This document shows positions 1 to 5,828 of a stretch of 5,828 nt of DNA, one piece after another. A program made the translations under genes and the position numbers. Below the pieces are notes generated by a model. It had not been told where the DNA came from. It did no database searches and saw only the letters and a program-made list of their open reading frames with translations. Each line of letters starts with the position of its first letter. Position 1 is the first letter of the stretch. The stretch is from Candidatus Poribacteria bacterium. GTDB lineage: Bacteria; Poribacteria; WGA-4E; PCPOR2b. Where the stretch lies: assembly GCA_027296925.1 (NCBI GenBank), contig JAPUIP010000166.1, positions 1 to 5,828 of the forward strand. The letters run 5' to 3'.

Positions 1-652
1 GGTCGGCTGCCGCTTTCGCCGCTTCAATCGCTTTCTCACCGTGATCTTCGCCGTCGGTAAAGCAGATCAACACCTTGTAGCCATCCATCTCCTGATCGAA
101 ACTGGACATCGCTGTATGGATAGCCTCACTCATCTCGGTGCCGCCTTGCGAGATGGTGTCTACATCGAGGGCATTAAGGAGCATCTTTGCTGCGGCATAA
201 TCGGTTGTCAGTGGGAACTGGACAAAGCTATTGCCAGCAAACGCGATCAGACCAACTCGATCCCCATGCAGCCGATCAATCAGCGAGGAAATCGCGTGCT
301 TTGCCTTGCGCAGCCGATTGGGCTTGATGTCCTCCGCCAACATGCTTGCCGAGATATCCAAGGCGATCATAATATCCAATCCACTCCGTTTGACCAACTC
401 CAGCTTCGTCCCGATTTGGGGACGGGCAAGGGCGAGCACGAGAAAAGTGTAGCCGAAAACCATCAAAACGGCTTTCGTTTTTTGCCGTCCGAAGTGAACC
501 GCGGCTGTCAAACGGTGGAAGAGATGCAGGCTACTGAACCGTCGATGCGCCTTCCGCTTCTGCCGAAATGCATAAATGTAGAGTAAGATGAAGGCAGGGA
601 CACCCCACAGCAGGTATAGGAAGTGCGGGTGCCCAAAGCGTATCCAGCTCAT
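1..652 (-). CDS. BatA/BatB-like VWA-domain membrane protein (3' end outside window)
   Basis: Read on the minus strand from ATG at 652, this frame stays open for 217 codons to the window edge. The N-terminus (MSWIRFGHPHFLYLLW) has a membrane segment at about residues 11-28. A basic stretch follows (QKRKAHRR), then a second membrane segment at about 60-77 ending in LARPQIG, the layout typical of Bat proteins. The von Willebrand factor A domain begins near residue 92. Its MIDAS site is complete: D99-I-S101-A-S103 (DISAS), T172 in SQGGTEMSEAI, and D200 in CFTDGEDH. Such proteins bind a divalent cation and partner proteins at the membrane. Bat proteins are linked to aerotolerance or stress in Bacteroides, but their molecular role is poorly known. 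The gene starts 9 nt after the PEGA gene stop, so the two are probably co-transcribed. The missing C-terminus would normally hold a last membrane segment. Whether this is BatA or BatB cannot be decided here. Confidence 0.93.
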   Translation of the reverse strand, partial: MSWIRFGHPHFLYLLWGVPAFILLYIYAFRQKRKAHRRFSSLHLFHRLTAAVHFGRQKTKAVLMVFGYTFLVLALARPQIGTKLELVKRSGLDIMIALDISASMLAEDIKPNRLRKAKHAISSLIDRLHGDRVGLIAFAGNSFVQFPLTTDYAAAKMLLNALDVDTISQGGTEMSEAIHTAMSSFDQEMDGYKVLICFTDGEDHGEKAIEAAKAAAD

Positions 653-661
653 ATCAATCCG

Positions 662-1078
662 TTATTCCGTCGGTTGCAAATCGATCCGCTCGGCTTGCGA
701 AATCGTATACCCCGTTACTTCGACTGTTTTTGTCGCATCCGCATAGCCGCTCTTCTTCAACGTGATCTGATATGTCTTCGGCGCAAGGTTGAATAGCATT
801 GCTTCGTGATGCGTGTCAGAGGTTATTCCCTTCTGTTGCCCGTTCAGGTACACGTCAGCCCCACCCACATTGGATTGAATGGTCAGATTGACTTTGGGTA
901 TACGCGGTGGTTTTCCCACAGGGCGTGGTGGGGAATCGTCTTTTAGGGCAGGAATAATAACAATTGCGCCGATCACAATCAGAGCAGCGATACCGATAAC
1001 GATCCAAGGCATAAGCCTCCGACGATGTTGACCGTTGTTCTGTTGCACAAAAACACCCCCGATTTTTGAATTCGCCAC
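662..1078 (-). CDS. Membrane-anchored PEGA-domain protein
   Basis: A 138-aa protein if the GTG at 1078 is used; it ends at TAA (664-662). A basic N-terminal stretch (QHRRR, residues 17-21) precedes one membrane segment at about 24-43 (WIVIGIAALIVIGAIVII). A Pro-rich linker follows (about 49-61), then a PEGA-like beta domain at about 64-122. The recognisable parts are GADVYLNGQQKG (73-84), an FNLAPKTYQITLKKSGY core (96-112) and a closing TKTVEV strand. PEGA domains are small surface or periplasmic beta-sandwich modules with no known catalysis. Basic residues before the helix predict an inside N-terminus and an external PEGA domain. The start is uncertain: a promoter -10 box abuts the GTG, so transcription would begin inside the reading frame. 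In-frame alternatives are GTG at 1048 (GGGGG seven bases upstream, keeps the basic stretch) and ATG at 1012 (GGAGG three bases upstream, removes it). Its partner is probably the VWA protein downstream. Confidence 0.85.
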   Translation of the reverse strand: MANSKIGGVFVQQNNGQHRRRLMPWIVIGIAALIVIGAIVIIPALKDDSPPRPVGKPPRIPKVNLTIQSNVGGADVYLNGQQKGITSDTHHEAMLFNLAPKTYQITLKKSGYADATKTVEVTGYTISQAERIDLQPTE

Positions 1079-1107
1079 ATTATATCAGATTCCATGATGC
1101 TTGTCTA
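1079..1107 (-). promoter_or_regulatory. Sigma70-type promoter for the PEGA/VWA pair
   Basis: Read on the minus strand, TAGACA (1107-1102, 5 of 6 match to TTGACA) is followed by a 17-bp spacer and a perfect TATAAT (1084-1079). Transcription would start near 1072, six bases inside the longest PEGA reading frame. No comparably good promoter was found on the plus strand of the same gap. Confidence 0.6.
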
Positions 1108-1135
1108 CGTGTAACGTCGAAAAAAGCACAAGCAT
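1097..1135. repeat. 8-bp inverted repeat between divergent genes
   Basis: ATGCTTGT (1097-1104) and its exact reverse complement ACAAGCAT (1128-1135) are separated by 23 bp, giving a centre-to-centre distance of 31 bp, close to three helical turns. The left copy overlaps the -35 box of the leftward promoter; the right copy lies just before the Shine-Dalgarno of the rightward gene. It could be a paired operator, but 8 bp in a 75-bp gap can also arise by chance. Confidence 0.3.
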
Positions 1136-1140
1136 TTGCA

Positions 1141-1146
1141 GAGGAG
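1141..1146 (+). promoter_or_regulatory. Shine-Dalgarno fixing the start of the PhyH gene
   Basis: GAGGAG lies seven bases upstream of ATG 1154. It selects that ATG over the upstream in-frame TTG at 1136, which has no ribosome site and would itself run through this sequence. Confidence 0.8.
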
Positions 1147-1153
1147 AAATCCG

Positions 1154-1978
1154 ATGACCGAAGAGCAAGTCGCCATGATTGTTGAAGAGGCGCTATTGCA
1201 CTTGAGGATAGATGGATGGTACGTCGTTGATGGGGTTATCCCCGAAAATGAAGTTGGCGCCATACGTGACAGTGTCGAGGCAACGGTTCAGGCGCATGGG
1301 GGATTCACCGGTGTAAAAGGCGTCGGGACGCGAAAAGGGCTGCTTGCCTTCAACCAGTCTTTCACGCCATATCTGGCCGACGAGCGCGTATTGGGCGTCG
1401 CTCAGGCGCTGCTCGGACCACATGTGCGAATTTCTTTCACGACCGCACACATCAACTATCCGGGGAATGTACGCGGTCCATGGCACGCGGATTGGCCATT
1501 CAACCAGAAGAACGCCGGGCATATCCCCGCTCCCTATCCTGACGTGGTCATGCATTTGACAACATTGTGGATGCTCTCGCCGTTCACGCGCGAAACCGGC
1601 GGCACATTGGTCGTTCCGGGAAGTCACCGCTCTCCCAACAACCCATCGGGCTTCGCCGGCATTGACCCCAACAAACCCTATCCAACCGAGATGCAAGCGG
1701 CGGGCAGCGCGGGGAGTGTGTTGATACTCGACAGCCGCACATGGCATGCAACCGCACCCAACCAAACCGAGCAGCCGCGAGTGGGAATGGCGGTTCGCTA
1801 TGCGCCGTGGTGGCTCAATTTGGATATCCTGATGCCGGGTTCGGTGGAGCGAGCGCGCATGGTGGACGAGACAGGTGGGAACGAGAACGAGGTTTTGCCG
1901 GTGCCCCGAGATGTTTACGCAGCACTGCCCGAAGCTGTCAAACCCCTCTTTAGGCACTGGGTAAAGCGATGTCAATAA
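1154..1978 (+). CDS. Phytanoyl-CoA dioxygenase (PhyH) family Fe(II)/2-oxoglutarate oxygenase
   Basis: A 274-aa protein, about the usual length for bacterial PhyH-family enzymes. The family hydroxylates a substrate with O2 and 2-oxoglutarate, releasing CO2 and succinate. The iron-binding triad is visible: H111-A-D113 in GPWHADWPF and H198 in SRTWHAT. R209 (EQPRVGMAVRY) lies eleven residues after the distal His, where human PHYH has its 2-oxoglutarate-binding Arg. PGSHRSP (155-161) and the N-terminal LRIDGWYVVDGVIPENEV (17-34) are also typical. There is no signal peptide, so it is cytoplasmic. The substrate cannot be read from sequence: bacterial members act on very varied small molecules and few oxidise phytanoyl-CoA, so the family name should not be taken as the function. 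It precedes a dehydratase gene by 87 bp on the same strand, suggesting a shared small-molecule pathway, although a large palindrome separates them. Confidence 0.93.
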   Translation: MTEEQVAMIVEEALLHLRIDGWYVVDGVIPENEVGAIRDSVEATVQAHGGFTGVKGVGTRKGLLAFNQSFTPYLADERVLGVAQALLGPHVRISFTTAHINYPGNVRGPWHADWPFNQKNAGHIPAPYPDVVMHLTTLWMLSPFTRETGGTLVVPGSHRSPNNPSGFAGIDPNKPYPTEMQAAGSAGSVLILDSRTWHATAPNQTEQPRVGMAVRYAPWWLNLDILMPGSVERARMVDETGGNENEVLPVPRDVYAALPEAVKPLFRHWVKRCQ

Positions 1979-2003
1979 TTACCGATGTGTCCGGAAATGG
2001 TAT

Positions 2004-2036
2004 AACCTTGAAAAGGTTGCGAACCTTTTCAAGGTT
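2004..2036. repeat. Perfect 33-bp composite palindrome (15-bp arms, GCG loop)
   Basis: The left arm AACCTTGAAAAGGTT (2004-2018) and right arm AACCTTTTCAAGGTT (2022-2036) are exact reverse complements around GCG. Each arm is itself an inverted repeat, AACCTT and AAGGTT around GAA or TTC, so the element holds four half-sites and could fold as one long hairpin or two small ones. No T-run follows, so it is not a standard intrinsic terminator. It sits between the PhyH stop and the dehydratase Shine-Dalgarno. An extended -10-like TGGTATAAC (1998-2006) touches its left edge. It could be an operator, a processing or attenuating hairpin, or one copy of a dispersed palindromic repeat. Confidence 0.9.
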
Positions 2037-2065
2037 GACAATATCTGCAATCTTAGGAGAAAACA

Positions 2066-3187
2066 ATGAAAATCACAGATCTCAAAGTTTTTCCAGTCAG
2101 CCAATTTGTATACGTCAAGATCACCACCGACGAAGGAATACACGGCATTGGCGAAGCCTCACTCAGCGGCAGATCGCTGGCCGTCGTTGAGACATTGGGA
2201 CACCTGAAGCCACTGCTGATCGGTCAGGATGCCACCCGAATCGAGCATATCTGGCAGGACATTTTTCGAGGCACATTCTGGCGAGGCGGGCCGGTGATGC
2301 AATCTGCGCTTGCCGGCATCGACATTGCCCTGTGGGATTTGGCGGGGAAGGCGCTGGGTGTGCCAACTTACCGATTACTCGGTGGGGCAACGCGGGATAA
2401 GGTTCTGGTTTATCGGCACGTTGGTGGAGGAACCCCTGAACAGTTAGTCGAGAATTCGCATCGGCTGTTGGAGGAGGGGTGGAAGGTCCTGCGCATTTCA
2501 CCCATTGATACGATCGAAGGCGGGTTCAATCCGAAATTGGCGGTGTTGCGCGGCGTTGAGCATTTTAGTGCTTTGCGCAAAGCAATCGGGGAAGAGACCG
2601 AAGTGATCTTTGAGGTGCATACGCGGCTGACACCGATCCGCGCCATCGAACTGTGCAACGCTCTCGAGGAGTATCGCCCATTCTTCGTTGAAGATCCAAT
2701 TCGCTCCGAGAATCCGGCGTCGTTTGCAACATTACGTGAACACACAAATGTCCCGATTGGCACGGGCGAGCAGCTCCCGACGAAATGGCTATTCCGCGAA
2801 CTGATTGAGCGTGAACTGATCGACTACATTCGGGTGGACATCTGCCACAGCGGAGGCATCACGGAGGGGAAGAAGATTGCGGTGATGGCGGAAGTGCATT
2901 ATCAGGAACTCGCCTGCCATTACACGGCGAGCCCCGTCAGCACGGCGGCGATGCTGCATCTCAAGATGTCCGTGCCCAATTGCGCGGTACAAGAATACGC
3001 TCCCTCATCAGGCTGGATGAACGAGGTCCTTCAGCACGATTTGCGGACAGAGGACGGCTATCTCCTGCCCACCGATGTGCCGGGATTGGGAATCGATCTG
3101 AACGAGGAAGCTGCAGCCGCCCATCCTCATACGCCGAGTGAACCCCCGCATCTGCGTCGGGAGGACGGCTCCGTGCAGGATTGGTGA
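2066..3187 (+). CDS. Enolase-superfamily dehydratase, D-galactonate dehydratase-like (MR/MLE family)
   Basis: A 373-aa protein starting at ATG 2066, with AGGAG (2055-2059) six bases upstream. The N-terminal capping domain covers about residues 1-115 and the TIM barrel about 120-345. Catalytic positions line up with E. coli DgoD as I recall its numbering: E209 (FFVEDP) and E235 (GTGEQL) as metal ligands, H185 as acid, D258 with H285 (ELACHYTASP) as base, and E310 (VQEY). The first metal ligand, Asp183 in DgoD, is Glu183 here (FEVHTRLTP). There is no KxK motif, which argues against the muconate-cycloisomerase subgroup. The family removes water from sugar acids such as galactonate or mannonate, giving 2-keto-3-deoxy acids. 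HTRLTPIRAIEL and the VPNCAVQEY region also resemble mannonate dehydratase relatives, so the substrate stays open. The tail REDGSVQDW is typical. The secreted-protein gene begins 3 nt after the stop. Confidence 0.92.
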   Translation: MKITDLKVFPVSQFVYVKITTDEGIHGIGEASLSGRSLAVVETLGHLKPLLIGQDATRIEHIWQDIFRGTFWRGGPVMQSALAGIDIALWDLAGKALGVPTYRLLGGATRDKVLVYRHVGGGTPEQLVENSHRLLEEGWKVLRISPIDTIEGGFNPKLAVLRGVEHFSALRKAIGEETEVIFEVHTRLTPIRAIELCNALEEYRPFFVEDPIRSENPASFATLREHTNVPIGTGEQLPTKWLFRELIERELIDYIRVDICHSGGITEGKKIAVMAEVHYQELACHYTASPVSTAAMLHLKMSVPNCAVQEYAPSSGWMNEVLQHDLRTEDGYLLPTDVPGLGIDLNEEAAAAHPHTPSEPPHLRREDGSVQDW

Positions 3188-3190
3188 TGT

Positions 3191-5828
3191 ATGAGACACC
3201 AACGACCATTTCTAGCGTTTGCGCTTGTGTGCTTCATCCTGCCCCTTCAGTTTGCCCATGCATGGGCGCCCGGGACGCCGGATCATCTCAAGTGCAAACC
3301 CTTACCGTTCTATCGATTCCGAGCCGATCAACGTCAGGCTTATCAGTTCCATCGCTTTGCGGCAAGCGATCCATTCGTCGTCCGATTGATCTACTTTATT
3401 CCCATCGATCGCCCATTTCGCCCCGAAGTGGCGATGCAGATGGACATGCTCATCAAGGAAGCGCAGGGCGTTTTTGCTGAGCAGATGCAGGTCCGCGGTT
3501 TGGGGCCAAAGACCTTCGCCTTTGAAACCGATGCCGCCGGACACGCGATTGTCCATCGTGTCAACGGGCAATTTCCCGACAGTCACTATATCGGGGCGAA
3601 CACAAGCCGTAACGTCGAAGCAGAAATTGAGGGCAGTTTTTCGCTGGAGGACAACATCTACCTCATCGCGGTTGATGTCAGCGATCAGCGGATTAACGGC
3701 GCGGGAGGTATCGGTGGCGCGAGAGGGCCAAACGGCGGTCTTGCCTTCGTGCCCGCCTCCGGCCTAAATTTCGATCTCGTGACCGTCGCTCACGAACTGG
3801 GACATGCTTTCGGACTCAATCACGATTTCAATGCCGATACCTTCATCATGTCTTACGGGGATAACCCCAACCAGCTTTCCCCATGTAGCGCGGAGTTCCT
3901 TGACGTGAATCGATTTTTCAACCCCGGCAGAATGTTTGCAAGCGATGCGGAGCCGACGATTCGGATTTCCTCTTCGCTTGCGTATCCGGCGAGTGCAAGC
4001 GAAATCACGATCCGGTTTGAGTTGAGCGATCCGGATGGGCTGCATCAGGTGCAGTTTCTACCGATCACGACTGAGTTCGCCGGTGGCATTAATCGCGCTG
4101 CCGCGGTGGGTTCGCCAGAGGTCCAAGGTTGTGTTAAGTTGAACGGTGGGGCAATCGCCATCGACTTCTCTTATTCGAAACTCTTCGGTGCGGATGCGCA
4201 TCGTCTGGCGCTTGGCGTGGTTGACACCCAGGGGCATGCCGCCCTCAAAGAGTTCTCTGTTTTCTCCGCGGATCGCGTCGGCCAAACCTTAAGTGTGGCT
4301 CAATCGGGAGGCGCCGGTTTTTCATCGATTTCAGCAGCCTTAGAGCAGGCATTGCCGCGCGACCGAATCGAAATCATCGATAGCGCAACATACAACGAAT
4401 TTGTGCAAATCAAGGGGAATCTGATTTCAATCCGCTCTGCCTCAGGACGACAACCCGCGATCAGAGACCTGGCGACTTTCGGCGCGAGTGGGATTACGCT
4501 AGAGGGTTTACGGATTCTAGATGGCGTTTTTGTGCAGGACGGTTCCGCAGAGATTCTCCTCCGGAACAATACAATCGAAAGCTCGCAGAGCGGCGTGCTC
4601 ATTGCGAATACATCCATCGCACAGATTGAAGAGAACCATATACGCAATGCACAAAACGGTGTCACCGTACAGGATAGATCTGAGGCGACAATCAGAGATA
4701 ACCAGATCACGGACAATCGCGCATCCCCGATTTTGGTGCTCAGTTCCAAAGCCACTGTCACCGGCAACGACATCCGCCGCAATGGCGACCCGATTTTCAT
4801 CCAAGATGGCTCCGAAGCGACGGTCTTCAATAACCAAATTGTCGAGAATCTGGCGCGGGGGTTGATCGTCTCCGGCTCATCGGCGACAATTTCTCACAAC
4901 GATATTTCTCAAAATGGAGGCGGAGGCATCAGCGTCCAAAGCGGTTCGCAATTTACCATTCAGCAAAACCGTATTCTCTCTAACGCTGGGACTGGGCTTT
5001 TCTGCGCTGATTCAGTGGGAGACGTGGTGGATAATGTGATTCAGCAGAACAGCGGAAGCGGGCTGCAATGGAGTAGCACGACGGGAACAATCGTCGGAAA
5101 TACCATTGTGGCCAACGACGACGGGGTTCCCAGCCAATCGTCTGATCACGGCGTCGTCATCTCTGGAGCTGTCGAAGGGGTCGTGCTCAAGGATAACATT
5201 ATCGAAGAGAGCGGCGCGGTGGGGCTGTTGCTCATTGGAGCAAGCGTCACCGCCGAGAGAAATGTCATCCGCAGAAACGCTGGGAGCGGCATCATCGCCC
5301 AAGAGGGAGCTGAGCTGTTCTTGAGCAATACCCTCATCAGCCGGAGCGGCAACACAACCGGACGCGGGGTTGAGATGATCGGGAGTTCCGGACAGCTCAT
5401 CCACAACACGATTGTGTTCCATGACATCGGTTTGGTGGTCTTTGAGCAGACCAATAAACCGAGCGTCAGTGTTGTGAATACCCTCTTCGCAGAAAATCGG
5501 CTTGATGTCGCGAATTTCAGTCAAGCGAGCGACGATAGCCAGATTCGGCATTCACTCCTGGAGGATGCGACGTTTATCGGTCGTAACGGGAATATCGGCG
5601 GCGATCCACGGTTTGTGGACGCGAATAACGATGATTTCCACTTGGCATCGGATTCGCCGGCAATCGACGCCGGGGATGGTACCATCGCCGAACTCCCTGA
5701 ATTTGACCTCGATGGCAACTTGCGCCTCGCCGGCACCACCGTAGACATCGGCGCGTACGAATTCGGCAGTGAGATACGTGCTCAGACCTTCCATGAGTTC
5801 CTGATCGAATTTCCCACCGGCATCAGCC
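3191..5828 (+). CDS. Secreted metzincin metalloprotease / right-handed beta-helix protein (3' end outside window)
   Basis: This frame is open for 879 codons from ATG 3191 to the window edge. A signal peptide (MRHQRPFLAFALVCFILPLQ) has a likely signal-peptidase I site after AHA, residue 24. The protease domain (about 35-250) carries the zinc motif HELGHAFGLNHD: ligands H201, H205, H211, base E202, turn Gly G208. A Met-turn follows at M220 (FIMSYG), nine residues after the third His as in matrixins. Residues about 255-360 look like an Ig-type beta sandwich (LSDPDGLHQVQF). From about 368 there is a parallel beta-helix entry (GGAGFSSISAALEQA) and 22-residue rungs to about 740, then the closing SPAIDAG (822-828) and DIGAYE (852-857) motifs common in secreted beta-helix proteins. 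Sequence continues beyond this, so an anchor or sorting domain may follow. The start has only AGGA (3177-3180) ten bases upstream, but the tight 3-nt gap suggests translational coupling. Substrate unknown; beta-helices often bind or cut polysaccharide. Confidence 0.9.
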   Translation, partial: MRHQRPFLAFALVCFILPLQFAHAWAPGTPDHLKCKPLPFYRFRADQRQAYQFHRFAASDPFVVRLIYFIPIDRPFRPEVAMQMDMLIKEAQGVFAEQMQVRGLGPKTFAFETDAAGHAIVHRVNGQFPDSHYIGANTSRNVEAEIEGSFSLEDNIYLIAVDVSDQRINGAGGIGGARGPNGGLAFVPASGLNFDLVTVAHELGHAFGLNHDFNADTFIMSYGDNPNQLSPCSAEFLDVNRFFNPGRMFASDAEPTIRISSSLAYPASASEITIRFELSDPDGLHQVQFLPITTEFAGGINRAAAVGSPEVQGCVKLNGGAIAIDFSYSKLFGADAHRLALGVVDTQGHAALKEFSVFSADRVGQTLSVAQSGGAGFSSISAALEQALPRDRIEIIDSATYNEFVQIKGNLISIRSASGRQPAIRDLATFGASGITLEGLRILDGVFVQDGSAEILLRNNTIESSQSGVLIANTSIAQIEENHIRNAQNGVTVQDRSEATIRDNQITDNRASPILVLSSKATVTGNDIRRNGDPIFIQDGSEATVFNNQIVENLARGLIVSGSSATISHNDISQNGGGGISVQSGSQFTIQQNRILSNAGTGLFCADSVGDVVDNVIQQNSGSGLQWSSTTGTIVGNTIVANDDGVPSQSSDHGVVISGAVEGVVLKDNIIEESGAVGLLLIGASVTAERNVIRRNAGSGIIAQEGAELFLSNTLISRSGNTTGRGVEMIGSSGQLIHNTIVFHDIGLVVFEQTNKPSVSVVNTLFAENRLDVANFSQASDDSQIRHSLLEDATFIGRNGNIGGDPRFVDANNDDFHLASDSPAIDAGDGTIAELPEFDLDGNLRLAGTTVDIGAYEFGSEIRAQTFHEFLIEFPTGIS

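Noticed and set aside
41..586. 181-aa open frame on the plus strand
   Set aside because: It lies fully antisense to the VWA gene, whose MIDAS residues and membrane segments are clear. The antisense product has no recognisable domain and no ribosome site was seen.
1136..1153. Six-codon N-terminal extension of the PhyH protein from a TTG
   Set aside because: The extension encodes QRRNP across the GAGGAG ribosome site itself; ATG 1154 has ideal spacing from it.
1193..1975. 260-aa open frame on the minus strand
   Set aside because: It is antisense to the PhyH gene, which has a complete iron-binding triad and a strong Shine-Dalgarno. The product is rich in Arg, His and Cys without a domain, as expected for a shadow frame.
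2004..2036. Palindrome as a rho-independent terminator of the PhyH gene
   Set aside because: The stem is AT-rich in its inner parts and neither side is followed by a T-run, so standard termination is not supported.
2035..2040. Perfect TTGACA as a -35 box before the dehydratase gene
   Set aside because: No -10-like hexamer was found 15-19 bp downstream, where the ribosome site lies instead, and the TTG is part of the palindrome arm.
3181..3480. 99-aa open frame on the plus strand beginning near the dehydratase stop
   Set aside because: It overlaps the secreted protein in another frame; the 3191 frame has a clear signal peptide and stays open for 879 codons.
4300..4830. 176-aa minus-strand open frame
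   Set aside because: It is antisense to the beta-helix rungs, and its repeated composition simply mirrors the repeats of the real gene.
4574..5340. DNA-level tandem repeat or CRISPR-like array
   Set aside because: The periodicity is in the protein (22 residues, 66 bp) and the DNA of the units differs widely; there are no conserved direct repeats or spacers.

Overview
The window looks like a chromosomal segment from an uncultured or poorly characterised Gram-negative-type bacterium of moderate GC. It carries four or five genes with little wasted space. The mix is a PhyH-family dioxygenase, a DgoD-like enolase-superfamily dehydratase, a secreted metalloprotease/beta-helix protein, and a Bat-type VWA protein with a PEGA protein. 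This resembles gene content I associate with sponge-associated or marine candidate phyla such as Poribacteria. That placement is inference; no rRNA or other phylogenetic marker is present.

Left block, minus strand (1-1078): a short membrane-anchored PEGA-domain protein is followed 9 nt later by a BatA/BatB-like von Willebrand factor A protein with two N-terminal membrane segments and a complete MIDAS metal site. The VWA gene runs off the left edge. A near-consensus sigma70 promoter (TAGACA, 17 bp, TATAAT) reads into this pair. It overlaps the annotated GTG start of the PEGA gene, so the true start is probably further in.

Divergent gap (1079-1153): 75 bp holding that promoter, an 8-bp inverted repeat 23 bp apart, and a strong Shine-Dalgarno for the rightward gene.

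Right block, plus strand (1154-5828): a PhyH-family Fe(II)/2-oxoglutarate dioxygenase; an 87-bp gap containing a perfect 33-bp composite palindrome; a dehydratase whose catalytic residues fall at the same positions as in E. coli D-galactonate dehydratase, except that the first metal-ligand Asp is Glu; then, 3 nt later, a large exported protein open at the right edge. That last protein (at least 879 aa) joins a signal peptide, a metzincin protease domain (HELGHAFGLNHD plus a Met-turn), a probable Ig-like sandwich and a long right-handed beta-helix with 22-residue rungs.

Working model (inference): the rightward genes form a catabolic or surface-processing cluster in which an exported protein acts on external polymer and the cytoplasmic dioxygenase and dehydratase handle small acids. 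No single gene proves that pathway. The least conventional items are the protease/beta-helix fusion, the Asp-to-Glu ligand change and the composite palindrome.
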